Source of the DNA: Pyrenochaeta sp. MPI-SDFR-AT-0127
Lineage: Eukaryota > Ascomycota > Dothideomycetes > Pleosporales > Cucurbitariaceae
Direction of reading: 5' to 3'
Length of the DNA: 64,000 nt
Assembly (NCBI GenBank): GCA_020747015.1
Contig: JAGTJM010000010.1
Location: 1 to 64,000 of the forward strand
The notes under the pieces are model-generated. The model ran no database searches. It was not told where the DNA came from and worked only from the letters and a program-made list of their open reading frames with translations. Position 1 is the first letter of the stretch; each line of letters starts with the position of its first letter. Below, piece after piece: positions 21,331 through 35,547 of this stretch. A program made the position numbers and the translations under genes.

Positions 21331-23485
21331 CCTGCAGGTAATGAATTGTATTCGAGTTGTCGCAATATAACGAGGGCAGTTGAGGTTGAGTGCAAGGGCA
21401 AAGTCAGAGTTCTGGACATGACGGTGAGGACGAGAGTGACGCGCTGTAAGGGGCTTAGCTCCCGGTCAACATGCAACCACCCCCGAGTAGGTGAAGTCGA
21501 TTTGAGCTCCGCTGTGCGTCAACTTGGTGAAAGCATGTCACTTCTCGAACAAGACGGCCAAATATCGCAGCCAATGGACGTACCTTCGGGATGCTGCATC
21601 CGGGCTCAGCAGTGAGAAACAAACTCAGGCCGTCTTTAATGACACACTTTTATTTATACAGTTTATGTCAAAAAACATGTCTCCACCAAGACCCAACCTA
21701 GACCAAAGCCCTGGTGCATCAAGCAGGGAATGAGTAGCATTCACTTCTTTGTCGCACCAGTCCACTTGTGGACTAGTTTGATTTTATCGATAGCAATAGA
21801 GACAACGTCCGTGTCAGCAACTCTTCCGCCCCCCATATGTGAACCATAAAATACGAGTCCGGCTTTATCTTGCCAAACGTTCAATGCATCCTCGCACGTT
21901 CTTTCTAAGTCGCATAGCGAAGCTCTTGGCCGTGACCATACGCTTCTCTCGCTCCCGCTCGAAATCTGGGATGAAGTCCGCGCTTTAATATTCGTGGGCA
22001 TCAAAGAACACGAGGTACCTGTTCTGCATGTTGGCTTTAAGGGCTAAATCTGGTTGCCCTCATCGGCACTACTGCAGACATGCAAGCAAATGTACTATGA
22101 CGCCCAGGCTGTTTTCAACCAATCACTGAAGCTCATGATTGCGACTCACGCCGAGGTAAACTTTATGAGAAAGTGGCTGCAATAAAGGAACCTCTTTAAA
22201 AAACGTACTACATACTAGCTTCCCTGCGAGCGCCATGTTACAAACGCTGTCCGACCGCACGAACCGAGCCCCATGGAGTAGCCCCCTAGTCTCTCACCTC
22301 AAAGAAATATACCTCCCACCACGAAAATTTGGCCTATGACATTAGCCAAGGTTTGCTTTGAAATATTAGCTTCTCGCCATTGTGCTCAAATCTTCAACGC
22401 CTTGAGCTAGTTGCCCAACCTGAATAGTTACCGAGAAGTAAGCGGTGTGTGAGGATCGAGACACAGCAACCACCCCAAGCACCACAGGTCGAGGTATACC
22501 CAAGTTGCGTATGTTAGATCTAATTCTTCACTACGGCGCCAGTAGGACTTTCCAGCTTGGATACAATAATCATCTGCTAAAGAGTCGTATCGATACTATA
22601 TGGGAAACGGTCTTCTTTGAAGCGCGTGAGGAACGTGAATGTGAAGATACGATCTGAGTACTGGCTATGTAGTCATTCGATAGAGCACCTATGTCAAAAA
22701 GCCAAGAAGATGAGACCGAGTCCAGTCTTGACAGACTTTGTTCCTCAATCATAAGTAAGAATTGCACCCTTGAAATCACTTACACTGTATCAAAAGAGCG
22801 AAAAAAATTATGCTGGCAAAAAGTTCAATGAAAGTGCTCGTGCTTCTGAAATCCTTTGTTGGCCCATATCGGGAACCTTTCTCTGTTGACCGAACATCTC
22901 TCATCTTTAGGATCCTCTGTACTACTGCCTTGTCTTTCCCAACATACGTTAGCTTACCGTGCCGCCACCGCCGGATATAAATGATCGTTTGGGGCATCAG
23001 AAATCTGAATCAAGGCACAATACATCACAAAATGTCTAAAGCGGCGCACAAGTTTCGAGCAAAGAAAGCCCATTCTATTTATCTGCGATCTGAACTCTGC
23101 TACAAAATAATGAAGCAAGAAAAACCCTCGCTTTATTCTCTGCCTAGTACGTGCAATCCCGCTTCAGAAGTCATGGGCCTGCACTCCCGGTCTTCATCCG
23201 CAAAACCACCGTATCAGGCCATTGCCCTTGTTGTTCCATCAAAGTCATTAAACGCTCGTAAGGCCCCATCCACCCCACAAACCATCACCATTAGATACTC
23301 GTACAATGAAGCGAACCATCATCTGATCCTGCGCTCGAATGCAGAGCCGTCATCCTGTGCCACACAGACTAGGCATATGATACTGTCCCTGAGCGCCTAC
23401 AATGCAAACTATGTCGTGAATAATACAAATGTAAGGAATTGCAATCCAGAGGTACAGGCTGAGAGGAAATGGCGGAGATTAGCAT
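21331..23485. other. gene-poor accessory spacer downstream of TOM1
   Basis: About 2.15 kb. On the minus strand near 22030-21741 two frames together give a readable Arg/Glu-rich stretch (FIPDFEREREKRMVTAKSF, then NVWQDKAGLVFYGSHMGGGR) interrupted by stops and a frameshift, possibly a decayed gene of unknown type. The plus-strand ORF at 22981-23523 (180 codons) runs into the antisense of TOM1 and has no domain, so it is not called. No RNA genes recognised. Confidence 0.35.
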
Positions 23486-26400
23486 CTATGCGAAACCGAA
23501 GTACTCGCCACCAGCGGTCATAGCCATGTAAAGTGCTTTACGGAGGTCTTCGTACGATTCGTACTCTGGAAGATCGAGCTCTATAATCATGTTAGCATAT
23601 CAAAGCATTGCAATTGGAATATGCCAACTTACGGTTGAAGCAGGTATGGCTGCTCGGTAGACGATCCTTACTGCCATAATCGCGATGAATGTTGAACTTC
23701 GAGAAACCGTTCATACCCTCGAGCTCTTTAAAGCCGTTGAGTGGTACCTTACTCGTACCGGTGACAAACTGGAGAAGTTTTGCCTGTTCTTCCTTCTCAA
23801 AGGTGCGAACAGCACGCCAGAACCACTGGATCTGAGGTGAAGCAGCAGTATAGTTGTGGTACTCTGTGTTGTTCTTCCAATCATCAACATTAATGTCCGG
23901 AAGTCCAGAAATAAGGAGTTCAAGTTCTTGTTCGCTAAAAATGGAGACCAATTCTGCTGGGACGATGTCATGGAAGCCTTTCAGAAAGTGCTCGAGCTGC
24001 TCTTGTACAGCGCCTGTGAGACGGTGCTCGGTAATGAGGCGGATATACTCATGCTTGTTGTCTTCTGTCACAGGAATGTTGCGGCCGTTCTCGATGAGAT
24101 CTACAACCTGCATCTCGCCGAAAGCTTCAACTTCCACAGAGAAAGTCTCCGTGATAATATCTGTTATATCATTGTTCAGCATCCATTCCAAGGATTTGTA
24201 ATATTCTAGGTCAAGCGTCTCCATGTCTTTAAGGTTAACCTGCTTGCTCATAATTTGCTTGTAGACTGCGCGACTGAAATGGCAGTCAAGAACGCGGCCT
24301 TCGTAAAGAGCTTTGCCGATTATGCGTCCAATGAACTTGAAGAACATGAGATGTTCTGGGTTGATAGAGCTTAGTCGGTTCGGATGGAAGGTTGTGCGAT
24401 CTGATGCGACAGGGACGAATAATGCGTAATCAGCATTGAACATTTGACGAGAAATGACCTGGAACCACTCGCGGGTGACACCACCAGCGTCTACACCCTC
24501 TTCGCCATGGAATCTAATGCTCAGCTTGCCAAATTTCATTTCATCGGCAGACTTGAAGTATAGCGATTTGAAGGAATCCAGGAAGACTTGATCACGACGA
24601 ACAGAGAGCTGAAGAGGCGGGTGCGGCTGGCGATCGGCCCCTCTGGCATGGAGTTTGCGATTGAAGTAGTTGCGCTTATTGTCGAACTCTAAAACCTTTG
24701 AATTCTTCACCAGCAATGAGAACGTACCACTCATCAGCTTTGGGTTTTGGCGAACGAGATCATTCAAGATCTTCCGATGGTCTTCGGTAAAATTGAAGAA
24801 AAGGTTCTCCATCTTGCTCTCAGGCGGCGGGCTGGACAGAGCAAATTCTTTCGGCAACATTTTAGACAAAGGCAATTCTTTCAGAGTCGTGTTCTTGCAT
24901 ACGACCATGAGCGACTCAATGAGCGGGAGCAAGGTAGTTGCGATGTTGAGCATGTTACCACGCTGACGAATAACGGTAAGACAATCGCTAAGCTTGTTCC
25001 ACAACGGGGCAAAGGCGGAGTCCTCGTACAGGGTGAGGAGGATGTCTTCTTTCTGGGCGGGCTCAAGCGCCTCTGCAGTAGCTTCAGACTTATCTTTGCT
25101 GTCACGCGAAGGATCAAAGAGGTAGTCAAGCGCAGTGAGAGCCCTCAGCAGCTTTGTCTGATCTGAACTCGCAGGTGAAAACTTGGCAAGCGCGATCCCT
25201 TGTACATCAGTAGGTGACTCGGCCTTCGAAACTTGGACGGTCAGGCTAGCAAGATCCTGAAGTGTAGATCTAGCGAGGTCCTTTGCGATACCGAGTAACT
25301 CTTGTCCGAATACCTCCTTGGCTCCAGGAATAGGTGATAGGTTGCTGATGACCGACAAAGTCTCTTGGAACACCTTACTATTGCATTCTCGAGCGGCAAG
25401 TATCTTAGCAACAAGTCGAAGATTGACCTCAGGGATATCAGGAGGTGCGAGAGATTTATGCTTCTTGTTCTTGTCCTCTTCGAGGCTAGACTCCGCTGCC
25501 TTGGTGGTACTCGCTCCAGCATCAGTCGAATTTGTGTCTAGCGGAGCGGATGCTTCAGGTACAGCGACCATCTCAGTGTTCTCGCCCGATGCTGTACGAG
25601 CTTCTGTGGGTTCGCTTGCGGCTGCTTGGCTTTCAGCGGTTTGTCCCTCTGTGAGACCCTGAGTCTCTTTCTTTGTCTCTTCCGCAGCCCTTTCCTTTTC
25701 TTTCTTCAACACTTGCAATGGCGCCGTGATAACGCGTAGCAGCTGTGTCAACTGCTCCATGATCGATGAGCTCTCGACGATGAGCTTGCGGTCCAGCAAA
25801 GTTAAAAGTGCATTCACAGGATACCTAGTTGCTTTGCTCTCTTTTGCTTTGCCCTTGCGGTTGGCGCGATTCTTGAAACTTACTCCGGTCTCATGTTCTG
25901 TCAGGAAGAATGACCATACTGCGGGGTTCTTCTCGGTCAGTTGAGTGAGTGTATTGAGACACTGCTGAACGACCATAAGTGGGGAGACGTCTGAATTGAT
26001 AGACAATGCACCATTCTTGCGTGATATCTTTGGAGTCTTGTCTGCAGGCTGCTGGGGTTGCTTCGCGCGGATTGACAGTTGAGCAAAGCTTCTCTCGACC
26101 GCATTGACGTCAGCGCTACCGTCTTGAAGAATAGAAAGCAGAATGCTGATAACTTCAGCGCGGTTCTGACGGTTCTCGCAGACATATCGAAGGATTGAAC
26201 TAAGGCTAGCTTTGGCGCTACCTTGTTGCGGAATGAACATAAGCCTGAGTAGAGTGGCTACGCCAGCCTTATCAAGCATTTGGACGCAGGGACGCGCCTT
26301 CTTTTTCTGGGACGCATCATCTTGCTGGCCACGGCGGTCTCCTCTTCTATAACTGTAGTCGTTGTACTGATTGAGCCGGGGCCCGCCGCCATATGCGCGA

Positions 26401-29400
26401 GCTTCCGCAGAAATTTCGGGGGGCAGTTGTCGTAATGTGTCTTCGTCAGTGTCCATGAGCACCGCTGCTCTAAGCGACGGATCTAGAGAAGCAAGGAAAC
26501 TTGCAGCATCCATATCTTCCGCTTGTGGAGCGGTGCCGCTCTGGTTCCGCCGTCTGTTCTCGTCACGTTCTCGACGTCGGCGTTCCTGAGCTTCTTGCGC
26601 AAGCAATTCCTCACGGATCTCAGGCGGCAGAGCTGCCAAAAATTCCTCGTTAATATCGGTTGGCTGATCTCCGGATTGGCCAGCGGCTTGGGCTTCCTGT
26701 GAGGTTGATTGTTGTTGTTGTTGTTGTTGCTGCTGTTCTTGTTGCTGGACGCGTTGTTCCTGCCTACGCTCAGCGACCTGTTGCATAAGCACCTCTTCGC
26801 GCAGTTCCTCTGGTAGAGCATCCAAATATTCAGTATCGATGCCCAAATCTGTGATATCATATTCGCGGCCCCTAATGATAGTCATGATTCGGGGTGCAGT
26901 TGGTTGCGCGGGTGTAGCTTCAGCGATTGGTTCTGCTGGAGGCTGACTTGCTTGAACATCTTCCATGGCCTGCGCGTCAGATGGGGCAGCAGGCTCGTCA
27001 GTTGCCGGAGCCTCCGTGATATTTTCTTCTCGATTGGCAGCTTCGCGAGCTTCTTCAGCTTCTCGTTCTTGTCGCTCGCGTTCCTCCTTTTCCTTAGCCT
27101 CCTGTTCTTCCCGTTCTTTTTGCTCCTTCTTCTCCTGTTCTTCTTTGAGTTTGCGAGCAGCCTCAGCTTCACGTTCCTCTTGTCGCTTCTTGGCTGCTTC
27201 CATTGCTGGAGGTACCATGAGCTTAAGAATTGAGTTGATAACTCGCTGGCTCTTCTCGATTGCGTTGGGTCCATAGAGGATCCTAGCTCCTTCTTGCCAG
27301 CGCTGGCTAGTATATGCCTTGAGGAAAGTCACTGCAGAATGTGGGTCTTCGCGAGCGGATCGAGACATGTGAGATTCTCGAGCGCGAGCCATTTCGCGGC
27401 GGAAACCTGAATCGAATGGCGGAGGAAGGCCAAGTGGAAGATTGTTGAACGACAGGTGTAGCGCGCCACCATGCTGATGTAGTGTCGTACCACTGCCTGA
27501 GCTCATAGCGTTCAACAAATTGCTGATGAATGATACAGGACTATCAGCGTTGAAAACTCGAGGGCCACGTCCTTCGATAGCGTGCACCCAATCGCTCATG
27601 CCCTCGTTTCTAATAGGGCCATCACGACCGGTAGAACGACCGCCTCGCTGAAGCAATGGGTTAATACCATCATCGGTGACTCGAGGCCCAGCGCCGGGGC
27701 GATGCGATCGATATGCAGGGACAAGGATCCTATCGCCTGGCCCAGCAGGGAACATCCATGGGCTAAGGCGATGTGTATGTCGAACAGCTGGAGGTGCGGG
27801 ATCTTCCCAGCCACCGCCCCATCCTAGATCAGGTAAACCCTCTTCATCCTCATCCATACCAGGATCGTAATGAATATCCTCATCGTAGTCCTCTTCTTCG
27901 TCATCTTCATCTAGAGACGTTAGTTTAGTCACAAATGTTAGTAAGGTTAGTGAACGTACCTTCTTCTACCATCTCGTCGTCGAGGAAGTCTTCGAGGTCG
28001 CCGCCACCACTCTGACGAATCTGCTCTAGCAACTGAGGAGGGTCAAGAACAAAGCCGAGAGCACCTGGAGGCATATTTGCCTCGCCGTTGACGCCGACAG
28101 CAAAGTCATCCTGATCATCGCTCCAGTCATCCTCCTGATCGTCAGCTAGGCTTGCGTTCTCGTCGTCCCCAGTAACCTCTTCCAGCTCTTCCAATGCATT
28201 CATAACATCCTCACCATCCATCTCGTCATCATCATCGCCGTCCTCATCCATATCATCTTCATCTTCATCTTCATCGTCCTCATCTTCTTCTTCAGAGTCA
28301 TCTTCAGAGCCCATTACACCGCCATCATCATCCAGCTCAATTTCAACATCGACATCGCCGGGTAGACCTTCGATCGGACCCATACCATCAATGTCCATCT
28401 CTAACATTTCATCATCTTCGTCAGAAACGACATCATCGTCACCGATATCGGCCTCATCATACTCCATTTCGTCCGCATATGCATCGTCATACATGATCTC
28501 TTCGCCATCCTCGTCTTCTGAATCATCATCTGACTCAGATTCATGTGGCGGTTCAAACATACCCAGAGTGGAGTTACGGAACAAATCTGGAGTTTCTTCG
28601 CGTGTGTTGTCTACGAGGTCATCATCAGATGCTGTAGAAATCTCGTACTCATCTACAGAGTCTGGTGTTGAAGACGTGTCGTAATGCATGCTCAGATCCA
28701 TAGCCACGTAGCACAACCACTTCAACGGCTTCAGGATGTACTTGACAACGCGCTTTGCGTTGGGAAAGTTGAGGTCAATATCTGAAATGGCTGTCGTGAG
28801 AATAGTGACAAAATTCTTTTCATACATGATCTTAGCCATCTGCTTGAGATTTGGTGTCAAGTCGGCATTTTGGGTGAGCATTTCGCCGTTCGGACGTTGT
28901 GAGACCATCCGAGAGAAAATGTCTGCAATATTTAACAGGCGGGAGTACTTCATGTCGAGAGGCTCATCTGAGGAATTTGCATCCTTGAAAGCCTTCAGAG
29001 CATGTTCAAGCACGAACTTGCGCACGAAGAGTAGGTCCGTCTCTGTCTCGGCATAGGGTGACAGCTGTGGCGCATCGGTCTTAGGAACAGTATATTCGCC
29101 CGTTTTGTTGCACAAAGAGACAATGACATCGATCGCACAATTCGATGTTGCAAGTTTTTTCTTGAAAGTGAGATCACCCTCGTGATTCAAACTGCCAATA
29201 GGGACCAGATTGTTGAGCAGGTAGTTCAGTACACCAGATCGAGGTTTGGACGGTGTCACAGTGTATGGATCTGCTTTCCTCGAGAAATTGATAAACTCAA
29301 TCTTGGTCCGATTGTAGCTTTGCAGAAGCTCCGCGAGACATTTAAGGATAAAGCAGCGATAGATATAGATCGGGTGCGAGTCGGCCTTGAAGACTAGCTT

Positions 29401-32400
29401 TTCTTGTTTGGTTGGCTCTGGAGCAGGAACAGGAGCTGGAGGCGCAGAAGCAGAAGTAGGAGTCGAGTCAGAAGTAGTCTTGGTGTTCTCTTGAGCCTCT
29501 AGTGCAAGTTCTATCGGTTTAGAAGGTTCTTGCTTGTCATCGATCTCCTTGTAAGCTAGAAGCTCACAAAGAAGGTAATGAATGACTCCATCTGGGTTCT
29601 CAACAACCGGGACCTTCAGGTCAGTTGTTTTGGTTCGCTCAAGGACTGGTTGCTTTGGTGCTTCGCTGGATTCTTTTGGTCGGTCTTCCTCGGCGGTTGC
29701 ATCCAAAGGTAGAACGGTATCCGTTAGCTCGGTTTCAGACGGCTCGTTCTTCTTAAGAATGAGAGTCTGTGGTCGCTGATGTGGGTCGAATCTGGCTAGC
29801 TGAAGCTTCTCATTGGTGACTTCTACAAAGATCTCCGGATCCCGGATAGCGAGCGCATACATTTGGCGAGTATAGCCTGTCGTGTCTGTCTGCCTTCGAT
29901 CACGAGACTCAAACATTTGTTGGATCTCGGTGCGCATGATCTGTCGAATCATCGCTTCGTCTTCGATCATCTGACGGAGAACGATCATGAAAGCGCTTCG
30001 AAGACCTTCATTCGTGATTCCAGCAAGTTGCTTCACCATCAGAAACAATCGTTGGATGTTCCGCTTTTCTGCGAGGCGTACAGCAATCTTGCGCGTACGT
30101 GTGAGCATCACTAACACGCGCGTCACTGAGAGAGCCAGTGATTCATCCTTGCTTATGCGCGGCAGCATTTCCATGATGGCATCAAAAAGTTGATTCTTCT
30201 CATCAACAGACACCACAGGTTCTGGTAGCTGATCTACTGAAGCTTCATCACGGGATTCTTCTGTAGGCGGAGTCCATTGGATCTGGTGTGGGAGTTGATC
30301 TTCAGCCAGCAATCGCTCGATGATCAGAAGGACCTGTCCAATCCAAGGTGACGAGTCGTCAGGGGATTGATCTGGGAAGATCTTGATGAAGCCCAGAAGT
30401 GTAGCAAAATTGTCTTTCATCTCCTCCACAATGACGTCGTAAAAGTCTTTCTCTTGCATAACCAAGGCTAGAAGGTGTGCAGATGCTGCAATCTTTTTGC
30501 CTTGCGAGCGGAAGTCGTCTTCGCTCTGCAAAGAAATGAGAGACTGGACCAGAGTCGTACCAATTTCCGTACGCATGGAGCTAGGCTCAGGTGCCTTTGA
30601 AACAGCGGCTGAGATAAGGTCTGCCAGCTCAAACGTGACGTCCTCATGGGAATTAAGGATGTCAAGAGAGCGATCGACTAGATTCTGACGAAGGTTGGAT
30701 CGCTCTTGGTCCAGCTGTTCCACCGCAACGAGTTCTGTATTGTTGCCAGCACCCATCCGTTTCTGGTAAGCCAGGGCATCATAAGGTGTGGGAATTGATT
30801 GAGCGGTCTGAGCGTCAGGAACAGGGGTATCTGACGCAGGCTCCTCAATGTCTTCCGCATTGTTTGCATCTTCCATCACAACGGATTGCGTATCCGGCGC
30901 TTCGGATTCTTCTTCGTCACGGGTAACGTTACTTGATGTAATGCTGGCATTGTCCGCAGATTCGGGCACAACCACCTCTGCTCGGCTTGGCGATGCAGAT
31001 GGCGGCCCACGTGCTTCAATCTCGTATTGCGGTATCGGATTCCTTGAAGCAAGTCTACGGCCCTGGTTCTGACAGTATTCCCGAGCCATGTTGAAGTTAT
31101 CGCAGCACCGGTAGAGTGCTTCCTCAGCAAGGCTGTTAGCATACCCAAGTTCGTTTAAACGATGCATGTGGTCGCCGTTCCGAGGTGTCCAAGGTTTGAT
31201 TATGGGTTTGCTACGCTTCGGAATCTTATCAATGCTTTTGAATGCTCCGTGTTCGCCTTCGCACTCAAGCACGGACTTGAGGATATTGATCGAGGTCTTC
31301 ACGATCGAGGTCGTCGCGTTATCGAGGAGGTCGGAGTTCCAAATCTTTTCTACAGGCTTGATCACAGCATAACGCAGCTCCACTAAAAACTGCACCGTAG
31401 AGAAATAATCGGCACGTTCCCTGTCACGGTCGGGCCGGGTTTGCATCGAGGATGTTTGCTGTGATTCTCCGATAACTTTGAAGTTGATTATCTGAGAGTA
31501 AAAAGCGAGGATGATCTTGAGGCCACCAAGAGATAGGTTAAGCAGTCGCTTCGACTCTTCGTTGTTTTCTTCAACTTTTCGTTGAGTGATTTTACGCGCA
31601 GATTGGTAGAATTTGTCGAGAATATCTGCGAGAACCTCAAACCCGCCCAAATTCCTGAAAGAAACAAGCAACAGGGTCAATACCTGGGGTCGATCCATGT
31701 TTGGATCAATCATTAGCTGAGATAAAGACGTAAGGATGACAATCCAATACGCATAGCGATCTTCAACTGACTCAGAGTCTTTGGGAGCCTCGAATTGAAG
31801 TTGGTCGACAACCGCTTGAGCCAGTTGGTCTGCAACGACTGTAGCACACTGCCTCTGATATGCCTCAAGACTTCGACGAAACAACAGAAGCTTGCCGAGA
31901 GATTGGAAGAATGGAGAAATCTCGGTGGGTATCTTGCTTAGAAGGTTTCGTAGAGTTTGGGTATTCTTAAACTGTGCGCTGTCTTGACTTAGTGCTGTGA
32001 CTTCAGGTGCAGTACTTTGGGATGCTGTGTCTCCGCTGCTTGGGCCATCAACGGTATCAGATGGCCGGTCACTATTGCCAATTCGGAAAACATGATCGGC
32101 CTCATCATTCCCAAATCCGGAACTTATGACCCTTGTCTTCTTCTCCCACTCTGTGGGCATATTTCTCTGCAAGAGGAGCTCTTCCCAAACACAACTTCGG
32201 TGTAACTTTCCAAGACTGTCAACAAGGCGCGCATACATATCTGCGAGGTTCACTTGGCTGGAGACATTATGTGCTGAACGTGTACTATACATCTGGCTTT
32301 GAAATGTGTAAGTCATGGCCCCAACTAGGGTATGCGCAGTCACCAATGACTTAACATATTCTGTGCCGTGTTGTAATGTCTCGCTATATTGAGAAGAGCC

Positions 32401-35400
32401 GATGCTCATGAAGGGGATGAAAAAAGCTTGCTTGCCGGTATGGTTGAGTAGCGGCTCGAGACGTTCCAGGGCTTGCTGCGTTCGCTTGATCAAAGATGGC
32501 ACCGCAATGTGAGGCTTCTGCTCGACAAGGACCTGAACAACGCGACCAAATTCCTCGCTCATACTGCGGTTCTCAGTTGATTTCGGATCAAGGCAAGCAA
32601 GACTAGAAATGTCCAGAATGGATTCTACGCCGTTCTCGTCGATGTATGCAGCGCACATGGCATGGTTCGAGAAGAAACCTGACAAGAAGCGGCACAAAAC
32701 ACGAATATATTGGCCGGTGGTTGGTCCTTTACTGCTGTCTTCAGTCTCAATTACCTGGTCGAATGAGACTGCTTCATTTAGACTCTGAGTCGCCGTCTGA
32801 CTATCGGCATCTTGCATCTCAACATCTGTGCCGGTGCGATCCGAAGCTTGGCGGACATTGTATTGCGTTTCCGGTCCAAGAAGCGCTCGACGGCCACCAG
32901 CAACAGACAACTTCCCGGAGGCATCTTCCATCCAAAGCTTGGCACCAACCCCTTCCTTCTCAGCTTTGTCTGCGCATAGTTGGACAACACGTGCAATGAG
33001 TTCGCTAAGGCACGAAAGAACACGTGCCTTCAATGGAGGATGATGGCGGACCAGCTCATCGAAAGAGTTTCCGATCAAGGTAGGCATTTCTGTGTCAGCA
33101 TCGAGTGCTTTGATGTGGGCTGGGCTCTCAAAGATCTCAAAGAAGCGTTCAAGAGCAATCGAGGACTGGAAGAGCTTCATACCTGCCTCGGCCAAGCAAA
33201 TTGCTCCAAAAGCAGGAGGTAAAGTTGAAATTGCCTCGGCTACTGGAAGTATACCCTCAGCGAGCAGTTTCGAAGCTGCTCGAGGCGGGTACGTTCGAGT
33301 TGCTGCCGAAGTGGTCTCGTTATCGTTGGCGGCGGCTGTTGATTCCGAAGCTGGCTCTCCAGCGACAGTCTCTAAGAAAGCCTCGCTTAGGCCGGCTTCA
33401 GCAATTACTTGGTAGCTGGTTGGCTCATTATGAATGAAGCTCGTGAGAATTGTGACAGCCATGCTCCAGACAGTCGAACCGTAAATTCTCGCATTAGATA
33501 GTACGATGCGAAGGCCACTGAGTAGCTGAGGCGAGTCAATCAGGTTTCGCATTAATCGATCAAAATTACCGCCTGTGTGCGACATCATGTGATTTAGAAA
33601 TTTGAATAGCCAGCGAAGACTCTGTTGGTGGTAGAACGGGATTTGATAGTCGGTAAGCTGAGTCTTGTACTCTTTAGGCATACCTTTATCTTCTTCAGCG
33701 AGCGTCTTCGAGATGTCAACCTCATACTGCATGAGATCAGCGATGATCTCAAGGCCTTTAGCGCTGACAAGGGCTGAAAAAGCATCCCGCAGGTTATACA
33801 CAAATGTGTCGAGGAAGTTGAGGATTTTAGGATGGTTGCGTTCAGCTCTATCTGTCCGTAGTTTGAGCACCTCTACAAGGATCTCGAGGAGGCCGGCAGA
33901 TACCATGCCTTCGCCAGTGCGAGCTTGAGATGTCGGCAAAGTGTTGAGGAGAGAAAAGAGAGCGTCGCGCCACTCGTCCTCCTCGGCATCATCGGGAGAA
34001 TCGGTTTCTACCCCAAGGCCAGCTACTAGCTTGCGAACAATGTAGAATAGTACACCGTGATTAACGTTCACACTAAGAGCTGTACAGATATCGGGAGACT
34101 TTGATTTGTGCTTAGCAAGAGCTTCAAGGGCGTTTAAGGTGAATGTTTGGAGCTCTATGGATATGCCACTCTCGCCAGTTCCAGGTGGATGAACCAACTC
34201 GGACAGTTGGTATGCGAGTTGCAGGCGGCGAGGCTCATCTGCATCTTGCTGGCCTAATTTTGCATGAAACTCCTTGTCGTTATGCACGTAACCCAAGTTG
34301 GCAATCGCTAGCAAGCGAACAGCAACAGCATCATCTCGTCCTGCGCTGCCCATGGTGAGCATCTTGGCAATCCGAAGCTTGTGCAAAAACTCGTAATGCA
34401 CACTCTCAGGCAGACTCGCAAGACCCTCTTTGAGGAGGTCGTGCATATCGTAGGTCGACACCTTGTCAGCTGACAGCTCGAACGTCTTAGGGCCAGATGC
34501 TCTACTGCTAGGTTGTCCGGGTGTGAAGAGTGGCGTGTTTGGCGAATCAATGGTAGGCGCAGGCTGAGCTTGTCGTGGTGTTCGGTTGGGCCCCATGCTC
34601 GAAGTTCTCCGTACTGGAGTTGGTGTGGCCGGTGCGTCTGTAGATAGAGGCTTAGAACTATCATCTTCGGAAATGGGTGTGGGCTCGTAGTATGAAATGA
34701 GCACACCACCAAATTCTTGCTTTAGTGACATTTCTGACAAAGAGTACATTCCCACTAGATCTGAAGGACTGAACCGGTCTGTATTGCTCGTTTGATCGCT
34801 AAATGCCTTGTCTTTGCCCTTGCTAGACGGTGTGGCAAATAAAGATGCAACAGCCGTGGGACCTTTCGAGAAAGGAGCGGACAACTTCTGGATCTTGTCT
34901 AAGTTGACATTGTAATGACTGGAAAGAAGGGACGGGTTCAAGGTCGCCGGAGCTAGGCGCATGCGCGCAGCATGGTAGCGCTGAGCGAGGCGATGACCGA
35001 GGCGCAGGGTCGCCTTGAGAAGAGTGGTGGAAGTAGTGTTGAGGAGCTTGTCCAGACGCTCACTACTCGAGTACAAGCTACGGTTGCCACAATTCTCCAG
35101 GAGCATCCGTGTGAAACTCAGGATCAGCTCGATCAGCTCCCGGTCGCCATCCTCTGGTATGAGCAGTGTGTCCAAGACAGCTTCTGTTGTGGTGTGCGAG
35201 CCTCTGTTCCCCTCTTCATCATCGCCCTTGACTAATAACCGGCGTTGAAATGGCTGTGTCTGCGGACCGTCCACTAGTCCGTATTCCTGATTGAACAATT
35301 CTAGAATGCGGTCGAAGCGGTTCAGCACAGGGATCCAGTGGTATGCGTCACCGCGGGGAAAAGGCCAGTGCTTCGGGAAGGCGGCAAGGTGGGCGGGCAG

Positions 35401-35547
35401 CTTATAGAGCTGTATTGATTCGGTTGCCCGCACAAAGTCTGCTATCATCGACGACTAGGCCTGTTAGTGGGGACCGCGTATAACATGAGGGGCACTGCTC
35501 ACCAGAGTGGACTCATGTCGCGATGTAGCCTGCTTCTTGATTTTCAT
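23486..35547 (-). CDS. TOM1: giant HECT-type E3 ubiquitin ligase of the TOM1/HUWE1 family
   Basis: Four exons: 35547-35503, 35454-27960, 27910-23633 and 23580-23486, with introns of 48-52 nt and every phase checked, giving 3970 aa. Exon 1 encodes MKIKKQATSRHESTL, matching the family N terminus. The DUF908/DUF913 armadillo-like region follows (LPAHLAAFPKHWPFPRG, YHWIPVLNRFDRILELF, LRWLFKFLNHMMSHTGG). A UBA-like segment (SLAEEALYRCCDNFNMAREY) comes next, then a very acidic tract at about residues 2270-2510. Ubiquitin-binding-type repeats (YLDALPEELREEVL, FLAALPPEIREELL, FLASLDPSLRAAVL) lie near residues 2870-3000 with a polyglutamine run. The HECT domain spans about 3610-3970; the catalytic Cys is about residue 3937 in SSHTCFNQ, and the last exon supplies LDLPEYESYEDLRKAL and ends GGEYFGFA. 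The family ubiquitinates excess ribosomal proteins and histones and acts in mRNA export and stress response in the nucleus. Core gene; no damage seen. Confidence 0.95.

Noticed and set aside
22981..23523. 180-codon ORF on the plus strand
   Set aside because: It is partly antisense to the last TOM1 exon, with no domain and no coding-like composition.
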